Positions 25,398 to 33,006 of a DNA stretch of 41,479 bases are shown here, piece by piece. This stretch comes from Deltaproteobacteria bacterium (GTDB taxonomy: Bacteria; Desulfobacterota; Desulfobaccia; Desulfobaccales; 0-14-0-80-60-11): positions 1 to 41,479 of the forward strand of contig QZIZ01000102.1 of assembly GCA_003599195.1 (NCBI GenBank), read 5' to 3'. Each line of letters opens with the position of its first letter. Within the stretch, counting starts at the first letter, position 1. A model generated the notes under the pieces. That model was given only the letters and a program-made list of their open reading frames with translations. It was not told the origin of the DNA and did no database searches. Made by a program: the position numbers and the translations under genes.

Positions 25398-26248
25398 AAC
25401 AGGGACTCCGAAAGCAGAGTATTGTCAATCAGCCGGGTTTTGCCCACCCGCACGGCCAGGGCCAGGCGGGCCTCAGGATCGATGGTGTCGACCTCCCGCA
25501 GAGTGTCGGGGTGCACCAGAGAGATATAGTCAATATCGGTATGGGGCGTGGCGGTGATAATCCCCCTGACCGCCTCCAGCACGCTCTCCCGGGACCTGGC
25601 CCCGGAGAGCACCAGCTCCCGGGCGGCCCGGATGGCCCGGAAGAGGCAGAGGGCCGAGGCCCGCTCTTCCGGAGAGAGATAGGTATTCCGGGAACTCATG
25701 GCCAAACCGTCTGCTTCCCGGACTATGGGGCGGCCCACGATCTCCACGGGCACGTCCAAGTCGGCTGCCAGGCGGCGGATCACCTGCAGTTGCTGGTAAT
25801 CCTTCTCCCCGAAAATGGCGGTATCCGGCTGCACCTGGTTGAGCAGTTTCAGGACTACGGTGGCCACTCCCTTAAAATGCCCGGGCCGGGACGCGCCGCA
25901 AAGCGGCCGGCTCAACTCCTCCACGCTGACGTAAGTCTGGTACCCCGGGGGGTACATGGCCTCCGCCGGGGGAGTGAAGAGAACATCCACCCCCACCTCC
26001 CGGGCCATGCCCGCGTCCCGCTCCAGGTCCCGGGGGTAGCGGGCCAGGTCTTCGTTGGGCCCGAACTGCGCGGGGTTGACAAATAAGCTCACCACCAGCT
26101 TGTCCGCGGCCTCCCGGCCGTAGCGCATCAGCGACAGGTGGCCGTCATGGAAATAGCCCATGGTGGGCACCAGGGCTATTCTTTTGCCCTGACCCCGCCA
26201 AGCCCGGGCCATCCGGCGCATCTGCGCCACATCACTGATAATTTCCAT
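25385..26248 (-). CDS. panC: Pantoate-beta-alanine ligase (pantothenate synthetase)
   Basis: A 287-residue ligase joining pantoate and beta-alanine with ATP. Motifs are [16 protein letters not shown] (HxGH nucleotide-binding), [33 protein letters not shown] and [12 protein letters not shown] (KMSKS-like). The product of panD is its substrate, consistent with the coupled panC-panD order. ATG 26248 is chosen over an in-frame TTG at 26269, which lies inside a terminator hairpin. The G-rich ribosome binding sequence of the ATG is also part of that hairpin, so translation as well as transcription may be controlled there. Confidence 0.95.
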   Translation of the reverse strand: MEIISDVAQMRRMARAWRGQGKRIALVPTMGYFHDGHLSLMRYGREAADKLVVSLFVNPAQFGPNEDLARYPRDLERDAGMAREVGVDVLFTPPAEAMYPPGYQTYVSVEELSRPLCGASRPGHFKGVATVVLKLLNQVQPDTAIFGEKDYQQLQVIRRLAADLDVPVEIVGRPIVREADGLAMSSRNTYLSPEERASALCLFRAIRAARELVLSGARSRESVLEAVRGIITATPHTDIDYISLVHPDTLREVDTIDPEARLALAVRVGKTRLIDNTLLSESLLCCV

Positions 26249-26278
26249 AAAAAAAACCCCAGACCGCAACTCTGGGGT
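26249..26278 (-). terminator. Attenuator-like intrinsic terminator abutting the panC start
   Basis: On the minus strand ACCCCAGA (26278-26271) pairs perfectly with TCTGGGGT (26263-26256) across a 7-nt loop. Seven further T residues (eight counting the last stem base) run directly into the panC ATG. This is a complete rho-independent terminator between promoter and gene, which only makes sense as a regulated attenuator or as the end of a small leader RNA. Confidence 0.7.
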
Positions 26279-26340
26279 AGGATTTATTCGCCACCGCCGA
26301 GTCTCAGTCCGCGCTTGCCGGATCCAAGCTCCTAGAGCAA

Positions 26341-26368
26341 ATTATCACCCCAAAACCGGGAATGTCAA
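26341..26368 (-). promoter_or_regulatory. Sigma-70 promoter for panC-panD
   Basis: On the minus strand TTGACA (26368-26363) and GATAAT (26346-26341) are separated by 16 nt. The predicted start near 26334 gives a leader of about 86 nt. The leader contains a GCTTG/CAAGC stem (around 26331-26314), then the terminator hairpin at 26249-26278, then panC. This layout resembles a cis-regulatory RNA; a pan-motif RNA is one known class upstream of pantothenate genes, but I cannot align it from memory. Confidence 0.65.
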
Positions 26369-26378
26369 GCATTTTGAG

Positions 26379-26664
26379 GGGGTGAGCAGTGGGTCATTTT
26401 CATTCCGGATTTTTAGACAGGTTTTTATTAATTTTTGAAAATTTACCGAATAGGTTTGTTAGATTGGTAAATATGGAATAAGTAAGAAATTTATCGATAG
26501 AGGCAATTTATCCCCCCCCCACAAAAAAAGCGATGTCGGTAGTTTTTTTAAAAACAATTGATTATTATTCAATATAAGTGTCTGTTAATTTGTGGTTATC
26601 TCGACAAAATAGAAAGCTCCCATAACTCTCTGCATCATCAATAACTATCCTAGGCAGGTGAAAA
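26379..26664 (+). other. AT-rich upstream region of the hybrid kinase with C9 and A7 tracts
   Basis: No gene is seen between the panC promoter and the kinase ATG. The stretch is much more AT-rich than its surroundings and contains a run of nine C (26512-26520) followed by ACA and seven A, then a run of seven T near 26545. TTGATTATTATTCAA (about 26558-26572) is a short near-palindrome. A TATAAG nearby could be a -10 element, but no -35 at proper spacing was found. AGGTG precedes the kinase start. Confidence 0.4.
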
Positions 26665-28659
26665 ATGGCTACCATCCTTGTTGTTGATGACCGCGACCTC
26701 GGACGGGAACTGTTGTCCACCATATTAAGCTATGAGAGGCACCGGGTGCTGGAGGCGGCGGACGGCGCCCAGGCTTTGGCGCTGGTTCGATCTGAACATC
26801 CCGATCTGGTGATTTCCGACGTGCTCCTGCCCAAGATGGACGGCTTCCAGTTTGTCCGAGAGCTGCGCTCCGATCCCTCGATCTCAGCGACCGAAGTGAT
26901 CTTCTATACCGCGGTATTTGATGAGCAAGAGGCCCTGAAACTGGCCGAGGAATGCGGCGTCAGCCGAGTGCTCTTCAAACCTATGGAGCCGGAGAAGATT
27001 CTGGAGACAGTGTCTGAGGTTCTGAAAACGAGGGGCGCCCGGAAAATTTCTTCCCTGCCCGCCGCGTTCGAGCAAAAGCACCAACACCTGCTGGTAGAGA
27101 AGCTCATAAATCAGGTTAGGGAGCTGCAACGGAGCGAGGAGCGCCTCATTTTAGCCTCTGCAGCGGAGGGCTTTTTGGGTCTGGACATTGAAGGTAAGCA
27201 TATTTTTGTTAATCCCGCGGCCACCAGGATGTTGGGGTACGAGGAAGAGGAGCTTATTGGCTTTCCCAGTCACTTGGTCTGGCATCACTCCAGGCCCGAC
27301 GGGACGCCATGCCCTGAAGAGGAATGCCCGCTCCATAAAGCCATTAAAGGTGGCGTTGGGTATTATGCGGAAGAGGTTTTCTGGAAAAAGGATGGAACGA
27401 GTTTTCCCGTTGAAGCAAGAAATAATCCCATCGTCGAAGATGGCGAGATCACTGGGGCAGTAGTAACGTTCTGGGATATCTCCGAACGTCAGCGGACAGA
27501 GGAAGCCTTGCGCCGGAGTGAAGAACAACTGCGACATTCCCAAAAGATGGAATCCATCGGGCGCTTGGCCGGAGGGATGGCGCACGATTTTAACAACCTT
27601 TTAACGGTCATCAATGGCTATACCGAACTCTCATTGCCACTCCTGACGGACGACAGTCCTTTGCGCCAGAACATGCTTGAGATTCAATACGCGGCTGACC
27701 GGGCCGCCTCACTGACCCGGCAGCTCCTGGCCTTCAGCCGCAAGCAGGTGCTTCAGCCGCAACCTCTCAATTTAAATGAGCTGGTGGCCAGCATGCACAA
27801 CCTACTCAAGCGCCTTATTGAGGAAAACTTCGACCTAAAGACCATTCTGGGAGCGGATTTGGGGACAGTTAATGCCGACCAGGGGCAATTAGAACAGGTC
27901 ATCATGAACCTGGTGGTAAATGCCAGGGACGCCATGCCTCAGGGCGGCAAGCTTATCATAGAGACGGCCAACGTTGAATTGGACGATAACTATGTCCAAA
28001 GTCATAAAGAGGTCGAGCCGGGGCAATACGTGATGTTGGCAGTGAGCGACAACGGCTCCGGCATGAGCAAAGAAACCCAGGAGGGTATCTTCGAGCCCTT
28101 TTTCACAACCAAGGAGCAGGGAACGGGGTTAGGCCTGTCAATGGTTTACGGTATCGTTAAGCAGAGCGGCGGCCACATCTGGCTCTATAGCGAATTGGGA
28201 CAGGGCACTACCTTTAAAATCTATCTGCCCAGAATAATGCGCGCTGCCGATGCAATTCAACCATCTCCCGTTGCCAGGGCTCAAAAACCAGGTTCAGGGA
28301 CAATTTTACTGCTTGAGGATGACAAGATCGTGAGCAAGGTTACCCGCAAAATGTTGGAGACCGGCGGGTATGCAGTATTAGACGCAAGCAATGGCCGCGA
28401 GGCCATGGACATTAGTGAAAGGCATCAAGGCAATATTGACCTGCTGTTGACCGATGTCGTAATGCCCGAAATAGGCGGTCTGAAAGCAGCAGAATGTTTA
28501 GTGCTCCAGCGGCCGGAAATGAAAGTGCTCTTCATGTCCGGACACACAGAAAATGCCATCGTCCATCATGGTATCCTGGACCCATTGATTGCCTATATCC
28601 AGAAACCTTTTAAACTATTTGACCTTCTCAGCAAGGTGCAAGAGGTGTTGGACTCTTAA
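26665..28659 (+). CDS. Hybrid sensor histidine kinase (REC-PAS-HisKA-HATPase-REC), soluble
   Basis: A 664-residue cytoplasmic kinase with no membrane helix. Domain order: receiver 1 (D52 in VISDVLLP; Lys in LFKPMEP), a PAS domain at about 165-280 (GFLGLDIEGKHIFVNPAATRMLGY, ending VTFWDISERQRTEEAL), HisKA with phospho-His in GGMAHDFNNLLT, HATPase_c (VMNLVVNARDAM, VSDNGSGM, GTGLGLSMVYGIV), and receiver 2 near the C-terminus (LLLTDVVMPE; Lys in IQKPFK). The HDFNNLL type is common in Desulfobacterota and Myxococcota multi-step phosphorelays. Being flanked by receivers, it probably takes a signal from another kinase and passes it on. No partner is encoded beside it. Confidence 0.93.
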   Translation: MATILVVDDRDLGRELLSTILSYERHRVLEAADGAQALALVRSEHPDLVISDVLLPKMDGFQFVRELRSDPSISATEVIFYTAVFDEQEALKLAEECGVSRVLFKPMEPEKILETVSEVLKTRGARKISSLPAAFEQKHQHLLVEKLINQVRELQRSEERLILASAAEGFLGLDIEGKHIFVNPAATRMLGYEEEELIGFPSHLVWHHSRPDGTPCPEEECPLHKAIKGGVGYYAEEVFWKKDGTSFPVEARNNPIVEDGEITGAVVTFWDISERQRTEEALRRSEEQLRHSQKMESIGRLAGGMAHDFNNLLTVINGYTELSLPLLTDDSPLRQNMLEIQYAADRAASLTRQLLAFSRKQVLQPQPLNLNELVASMHNLLKRLIEENFDLKTILGADLGTVNADQGQLEQVIMNLVVNARDAMPQGGKLIIETANVELDDNYVQSHKEVEPGQYVMLAVSDNGSGMSKETQEGIFEPFFTTKEQGTGLGLSMVYGIVKQSGGHIWLYSELGQGTTFKIYLPRIMRAADAIQPSPVARAQKPGSGTILLLEDDKIVSKVTRKMLETGGYAVLDASNGREAMDISERHQGNIDLLLTDVVMPEIGGLKAAECLVLQRPEMKVLFMSGHTENAIVHHGILDPLIAYIQKPFKLFDLLSKVQEVLDS

Positions 28660-28724
28660 TTTAGGATTGATAGTCTGGGATATTATTGAGTGTGCAAGTT
28701 CGTAGTCATCTTTCATCTTTCGCA

Positions 28725-30302
28725 TCATAATGTACCCCACCCTCCGCCCCCGGGAGTGCGTATTGATAAACAACTGCCCGCGGGTAGTGTAAGATTGATT
28801 TTGCCGGGCAGCCTCTCTTCCCCTTTCTCCGTGATGAGCACGTTCTCCCCCCGCGCCCCAGGCCCTCCGCCGTGAAGGCCGTAAGGCGCATGCTCCCGCC
28901 GCTCGCTTAAGAGGCTGATGGTGACCGTTGTGAGAAAGCGAAAATCCCGGACCAGGCCCCGGCCCCCGGGGCAGCGCCCCTTGCCGCCGGAGTTTTCCCG
29001 GAAGGCATAGCCCTCCACCCGCAGGGGATAGTCATGCTCCAGGACCTCGATGGGCGTGTTCCGGGTATTGGTCATGTGGGTGTGGACCCCGTCCAGCCCG
29101 GACTTTCCCGGCCCCGCGCCCATGCCCCCGGCGATGGTTTCGTAGTAGGTGAATTCCTGGCCGGTGTCCGGGTTCACGCCCCCGAAGGCCAGGTTGTTCA
29201 TGGTGCCCTGGGACGCGGCCGGGATGGTTTGCGGCAGGGCCGGGGCCAGGGCCCCTAAAACTACGTCCACCAGGCGCTGGGAGGTCTCCACGTTGCCCGC
29301 GGCCACCGCCGCGGGGTAAATCGGGTCCAGAAGGCTGCCGGGCCGCGTCAAAATGCTCAAAGGCCGGAAGCAGCCCTGGTTGATGGGATATTCCTCCGCC
29401 AGCAGCGTCAGAAAGACGTAATAGCTGGCCGCGTCCACCACCGGGGGCACGGCGTTGACGCCGCCGGTGGCCTGGCCGTCGCTGGCCCGGAAGTCCAGGG
29501 TTGCGGCGTCGCCGTTAATGGTGAGGCTGAGCCGGATGGCCAGGTCCCGATGGCCGTAGCCGTCATCGTCCAGATAATCGGTAAAATGATAAGTGCCGTC
29601 GGGGATGGCGCAGATAAGCTCCCGCATGGCCCGCTCCGAGTAATCCAGCAAGGCCCGGCTCAGGTCCAGCAGTTTGCCCAGGCCGTAACGGCCAATGAGG
29701 GCGGGGAGGCGCTCCTGCCCCCGATTGAGCGCGGCCAGTTGCGCTTCGAGGTCCCCGCGGCGTTCGGAAGGAACCCGCATACGGGAGACGAGGCGGTTTA
29801 AAAAATCCTCCTGCAAGCGACCTTCTTTGTACAGATATGAGGGAGGAATGACCACCCCTTCCTCCTCCAGGCTCTTGGCCAGGGGCATGGACCCGGGAGT
29901 CGAGCCGCCCACGTCCGCGTGGTGCGCCCGGTTCACCAGGTAGAAGGCCAGGCGGTCCTGGGCATAGACCGGGGCAATGACCGTGAGGTCGGGGAGATGC
30001 GTGCCGCCCCAATATGGATCGTTGAGCAGCAGCACGTCCCCGGGAGCAAGCGGAAACTCAGGTAGCACCCGGGCCAGGGTCCGGGGCAAAGCCCCCAGGT
30101 GCACGGGGATATGCGCGGCCTGGGCCAGAAGTTCGCCCTCCGCGGTGCACAACGCGCAGGAATAATCCCGGCGCTCCTTGATGTTGGGGGAAAACGCGCT
30201 CTTGCGCAGGACGATCCCCATCTCCTCGGCCACCGCCGCGAAGAGCTTGCTGAAGATGGTCAGTTCTAAGGCGAGAGACATTAGTTTGGAGATAATCTCC
30301 AT
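28725..30302 (-). CDS. hyuB: Hydantoinase B / N-methylhydantoinase B subunit family (HyuB)
   Basis: A protein of about 525 residues matching the hydantoinase B/oxoprolinase family along its length: [82 protein letters not shown], and a Gly-rich end ([13 protein letters not shown]). These enzymes open cyclic amides with ATP, normally together with a HyuA subunit. No hyuA lies beside it, so the partner is elsewhere or the specificity differs. The start is uncertain: ATG 30302 is used; GTG 30314 and ATG 30281 are in frame, and none has a clear ribosome binding site. Confidence 0.9.
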   Translation of the reverse strand: MEIISKLMSLALELTIFSKLFAAVAEEMGIVLRKSAFSPNIKERRDYSCALCTAEGELLAQAAHIPVHLGALPRTLARVLPEFPLAPGDVLLLNDPYWGGTHLPDLTVIAPVYAQDRLAFYLVNRAHHADVGGSTPGSMPLAKSLEEEGVVIPPSYLYKEGRLQEDFLNRLVSRMRVPSERRGDLEAQLAALNRGQERLPALIGRYGLGKLLDLSRALLDYSERAMRELICAIPDGTYHFTDYLDDDGYGHRDLAIRLSLTINGDAATLDFRASDGQATGGVNAVPPVVDAASYYVFLTLLAEEYPINQGCFRPLSILTRPGSLLDPIYPAAVAAGNVETSQRLVDVVLGALAPALPQTIPAASQGTMNNLAFGGVNPDTGQEFTYYETIAGGMGAGPGKSGLDGVHTHMTNTRNTPIEVLEHDYPLRVEGYAFRENSGGKGRCPGGRGLVRDFRFLTTVTISLLSERREHAPYGLHGGGPGARGENVLITEKGEERLPGKINLTLPAGSCLSIRTPGGGGWGTL

Positions 30303-30340
30303 TGCTGGTTTCACGCCATATTAACAAAATAAAGCCCAAG

Positions 30341-30384
30341 CTGTCAGCTATCAGCTTTCAGCAGGCAGCTTTTTATGATGGATG
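30341..30384. repeat. Left ~40-bp direct repeat (NNCAGCT heptamers)
   Basis: Four heptamers of the CAGCT type end in CAGCTTTTTATGATGGAT. A second version, CAGCTTTTTATAATGGAT, lies at 30575-30614 in the same orientation. The two enclose about 190 bp holding two perfect palindromes. Confidence 0.6.
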
Positions 30385-30390
30385 CTGCTC

Positions 30391-30413
30391 GTTCCCAAGC
30401 TCCGCTTGGGAAC
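30391..30413. repeat. REP-like palindrome 1
   Basis: GTTCCCAAGC and GCTTGGGAAC form a perfect 10-bp stem around a 3-nt loop (TCC). This TTCCCAAGC palindrome type is a familiar dispersed repeat in several bacterial phyla. There is no T tract, so a terminator role is unlikely. Confidence 0.7.
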
Positions 30414-30424
30414 GGAAGATATCA

Positions 30425-30443
30425 GTCCAAGCTTTGCTTGGAC
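30425..30443. repeat. REP-like palindrome 2
   Basis: GTCCAAGC and GCTTGGAC form a perfect 8-bp stem around TTT, 11 nt after palindrome 1 and with the related core CCAAGC/GCTTGG. The two together look like a REP doublet. A third, imperfect relative (CAAAGCTTGG) lies near 30490. Confidence 0.65.
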
Positions 30444-30574
30444 ACCTCTAGAAATGAACGGGAATATCGCCCACGAACCCGTTTCACCAGGCAAAGCTTG
30501 GCCTCCAAAGGGCTCAAAAGCAGTGGTAACCGGAACATCTGGAACCAGAACAGAGGAGAAACCGAGGCCCAATG

Positions 30575-30614
30575 TGTCAGCCAGCAGCTGTCGGCGGTCA
30601 GCTTTTTATAATGG
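30575..30614. repeat. Right ~40-bp direct repeat (NNCAGCT heptamers)
   Basis: Counterpart of 30341-30384, again a short series of CAGCT-type heptamers ending in the TTTTTATRATGGAT tail. The 370-nt gap between hyuB and the ATP-grasp gene is therefore built almost entirely of repeats, with no gene in it. Short open frames across it follow the repeats and are not credible. Confidence 0.6.
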
Positions 30615-30684
30615 ATTTGCAGTGGCCTTATTGCTATAAGGAGACAATTCCGCCCCCAACGGGTCCAGAGAGGAACAGCAATCC

Positions 30685-32193
30685 ATGGAGAAGTTGAAAA
30701 TCGGCTTCATCGGCACGGACGGCAGGAGTTTTTTGGCCGCGTTGGAGACCTCCCGGGCCACCAGCGAACTCTACCCCGGCGAATACCAAGGTTTCGTGGT
30801 CCGGGGCACCCCGGCCATGCCCCCCTTCGCCCGGAAGATGAAATGGCCGGTGGGATTTATCCCGGTATCGGACCATAAGTTGGAGGCCTACGCCGCTGCC
30901 CTGATCGAAGCTTTCCGGCAAGATACCCTGGATCTGGCCCTGGTCATGCCCGAGGCCCTGCTCTTTGATGGTCTGGTGGACCGGCTGGAGGAAGCGGGTT
31001 TTGGGGACCGGGTTATCGGCCTTGATCAAAAGGGGGCCTTCATTGAGGCGGATAAACTCGCGTGCAAGCACCTCTGCCGGGATGCGGGCATTCCCGTGGC
31101 CCCGGCCTGGGATGAAGTGGACGCCCGGGACTATCCCGCGGTTTTGGGGGTCTGCCTGGACTATCTCCATGATTTCGGCGGCGCGGTGCTGAAATTCCCT
31201 TACAGCGCCGGGGGCAAAGGGGCCAGGATTATTTTAAATACCTGGGAAATCCGGGACGTCTACGAGGAATTGCTGAAGGATTATAAAGAGTCTTACAGCC
31301 AGTTATGCGGCAAGAAAAACCCCTGGCCGCTCCTCATCGAGGCCCGCATGTCCGGGGTGGAAATCAGTTTTACGATTTTTGTGGATAAAAATGGGAATTA
31401 CCAACTGCTGCCCACGGCCATGGACTACCCGGAGCGGTTTGAGGGGCCGCCGGGCCTCGACAACCCCATCACCGGGGGCATGGGCTCCATCTCGCCCCAC
31501 CCCCTGGAATCCCCGGCCTTGATGGCCCTGGCGGAAGAGACCATCGCCAAACCCCTGATCAAAAGCATCAAGGAGAAAGGCATCCTGCGGCCGTGTGTGC
31601 TTTATCCCGGCTGTTTCGCCTCTTTCGACCAGAATTTCCAGCCCCGGGCGGTGCGGGTCTGCGAAATCAACATCCGCCCGGGGGAGCCGGAGTTTCAGCC
31701 CATTGTGAAAAGGCTGCGCAACCTGGGGGCAATGCTTAAGGCCATGCCGGAAGGCCGCCTGGCGGAAGTCGCGCCGGAAGTGAGGATGGATCAAATTTCT
31801 CTATGCTTGGCCCTGGTCACCGGCCCCGGCGGCCCCAAGCAGCAGAAGGGCTACCCCTGGTCCCTGACCAAGGGCGAGTTGCTTTCGATGGACTTCGAAT
31901 ATTTCGACAAAAAGAAGATTACCGTCATCCCTTCGGCCATGGATTGCACCGAGGAAGGCGTCTTCAAGTCCGACGGCTCCCGGGTGGCCTACCTGGTGGC
32001 CAACGCCACGGTGAAGGCGGGCCAGAAACGGGGCCAGGTAGTGGAGAGCCTGCGGCAGCGGCTCTTGAACGCCTTTGACCAGGGCAAAATCCGGGTGATC
32101 CCCCGGGAGAACGAACAGGGGAACCGGTTGGCCTTACGGCGGGACATCGGGCTGCATTATCAGAAGGCGGAAATGCTGGGAAGTGGGCAGTGA
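30685..32193 (+). CDS. ATP-grasp protein related to phosphoribosylamine-glycine ligase (PurD-like)
   Basis: A 502-residue ATP-grasp enzyme. Similarity to PurD is visible in GLVDRLEEAGF, VIGLDQKGAFIEADKLACKHLCRDAGIP (the PurD linker to the grasp domain), the nucleotide loop PYSAGGKGARI, LDNPITGGMGSISPHP and the metal-binding EINIRPGEPEFQP (PurD: EFNVRFGDPE). It has an unusual N-terminus (KIGFIGTDGRSFLAALETS) and about 70 extra residues, so it is probably not the housekeeping purine enzyme but an amine-carboxylate ligase of unknown substrate. ATG 30685 has an AGAGAGGA site. The last five codons (GSGQ-stop) lie in a heptamer repeat running to 32212. Confidence 0.8.
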   Translation: MEKLKIGFIGTDGRSFLAALETSRATSELYPGEYQGFVVRGTPAMPPFARKMKWPVGFIPVSDHKLEAYAAALIEAFRQDTLDLALVMPEALLFDGLVDRLEEAGFGDRVIGLDQKGAFIEADKLACKHLCRDAGIPVAPAWDEVDARDYPAVLGVCLDYLHDFGGAVLKFPYSAGGKGARIILNTWEIRDVYEELLKDYKESYSQLCGKKNPWPLLIEARMSGVEISFTIFVDKNGNYQLLPTAMDYPERFEGPPGLDNPITGGMGSISPHPLESPALMALAEETIAKPLIKSIKEKGILRPCVLYPGCFASFDQNFQPRAVRVCEINIRPGEPEFQPIVKRLRNLGAMLKAMPEGRLAEVAPEVRMDQISLCLALVTGPGGPKQQKGYPWSLTKGELLSMDFEYFDKKKITVIPSAMDCTEEGVFKSDGSRVAYLVANATVKAGQKRGQVVESLRQRLLNAFDQGKIRVIPRENEQGNRLALRRDIGLHYQKAEMLGSGQ

Positions 32194-32212
32194 GCAGTAA
32201 GGAGTGAGGAGT
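32186..32212. repeat. Single-arm heptamer repeat overlapping the ATP-grasp gene end
   Basis: A short series of GGCAGTGA/GAGCAGTA/AGGAGTGA units matches the RAGCAGT family at 8920-8984. It begins inside the last codons of the ATP-grasp gene and supplies its stop codon. No reverse-complement arm follows. The rest of the gap to 32377 shows no gene. Confidence 0.5.
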
Positions 32213-32377
32213 TGCCAGGGAGGAGGGAAGAGAGGATACCCTCAGTCGCTGTTACCAAGATTATGCGGCAGAATATCTGGGCAGCGGTAGCCGCGGGTTG
32301 GAAACAGGTTGACTCCCCAGGAAAACAAAGCTATTTTACTGCTCACCAAAATTTCTCTATCCAAAGGAGCAAGCGCA

Positions 32378-32839
32378 GTGAAAAAGGCAATGGTAACGGC
32401 GTTTATCGGCTTGGTTTTGATTTTGGGTTCCTCCTGGGGTTACGCCGCTGATGCCGGTGCCAAAGAGGAAGCTGTGGCCATGGTGAAGAAAGGCATCGAC
32501 TACATCAAAGCCAACGGCCGGGCAAAGGCCTTCGCCGAGTTTACCAATCCCCAAGGGAAGTTCAGGGACCGGTCCCTTTACCTGGTCGTTTCCGACATGA
32601 ACGCCAAGATCTTGGCTCACGGTCAGAATAAGGACCTGGTGGGCATGAATATGATGGATTACAAGGACGTGGACGGCAAGGAGGTCATGAAAGAACGTGT
32701 AGCCTTGATGAAAGCCCACAAAACGGCCTGGCAGAATTACAAATTCATCAACCCGGCCACCAACAAGATCGAACCCAAACAGATGTACTTAGAGCGGTAT
32801 GAGGATCTCGTCATCGCCTGCGGGGTTTATAAAAAATAA
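32378..32839 (+). CDS. Periplasmic single-Cache-domain protein
   Basis: A 153-residue protein from GTG 32378, which has AAAGGAG upstream and opens directly into a signal peptide (KKAMVTAFIGLVLILGSSWGYAADA); an earlier ATG at 32309 would bury that signal and is rejected. The mature part is a Cache sensor fold (EEAVAMVKKGIDYIKANG, RSLYLVVSDMNAKILAHGQNKDLVGMNM, WQNYKFINP). Cache domains bind small ligands and are normally fused to kinases or chemoreceptors. A free one probably hands its ligand state to a separate membrane sensor. No such gene is adjacent, and the gene appears monocistronic. Confidence 0.87.
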   Translation: MKKAMVTAFIGLVLILGSSWGYAADAGAKEEAVAMVKKGIDYIKANGRAKAFAEFTNPQGKFRDRSLYLVVSDMNAKILAHGQNKDLVGMNMMDYKDVDGKEVMKERVALMKAHKTAWQNYKFINPATNKIEPKQMYLERYEDLVIACGVYKK

Positions 32840-32896
32840 CCCTTGCCAGACTGCTAAAATAACCTGGGCGAACGCCCCTTCTGGGGTGCTTTCCCA

Positions 32897-32962
32897 AAAT
32901 ACTCCACCGCCCGGGCCGTAGCGCACCCGCCCCCGGGGGGGGTGCGCTGCAAAAAGCCGCAT
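32897..32962 (-). pseudogene. Fragment duplicated from the 3' end of ruvB
   Basis: These 66 bases match 34713-34775, the part of ruvB coding for [20 protein letters not shown], with a few substitutions and about three extra bases. In this copy the frame reads [21 protein letters not shown]. The orientation is the same as in ruvB, so it is a direct repeat 1.75 kb away. The DUF362 gene lies between the two. It has no start codon or promoter and is not functional. Confidence 0.82.
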
Positions 32963-33006
32963 CGAAGAATTGCAATTTTAAGTAGTCTGCCTAATCCCCC
33001 GGCCTT

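Noticed and set aside
30382-30639. Short plus-strand frames between hyuB and the ATP-grasp gene
   Set aside because: They run through palindromes and direct repeats and have no ribosome binding site.
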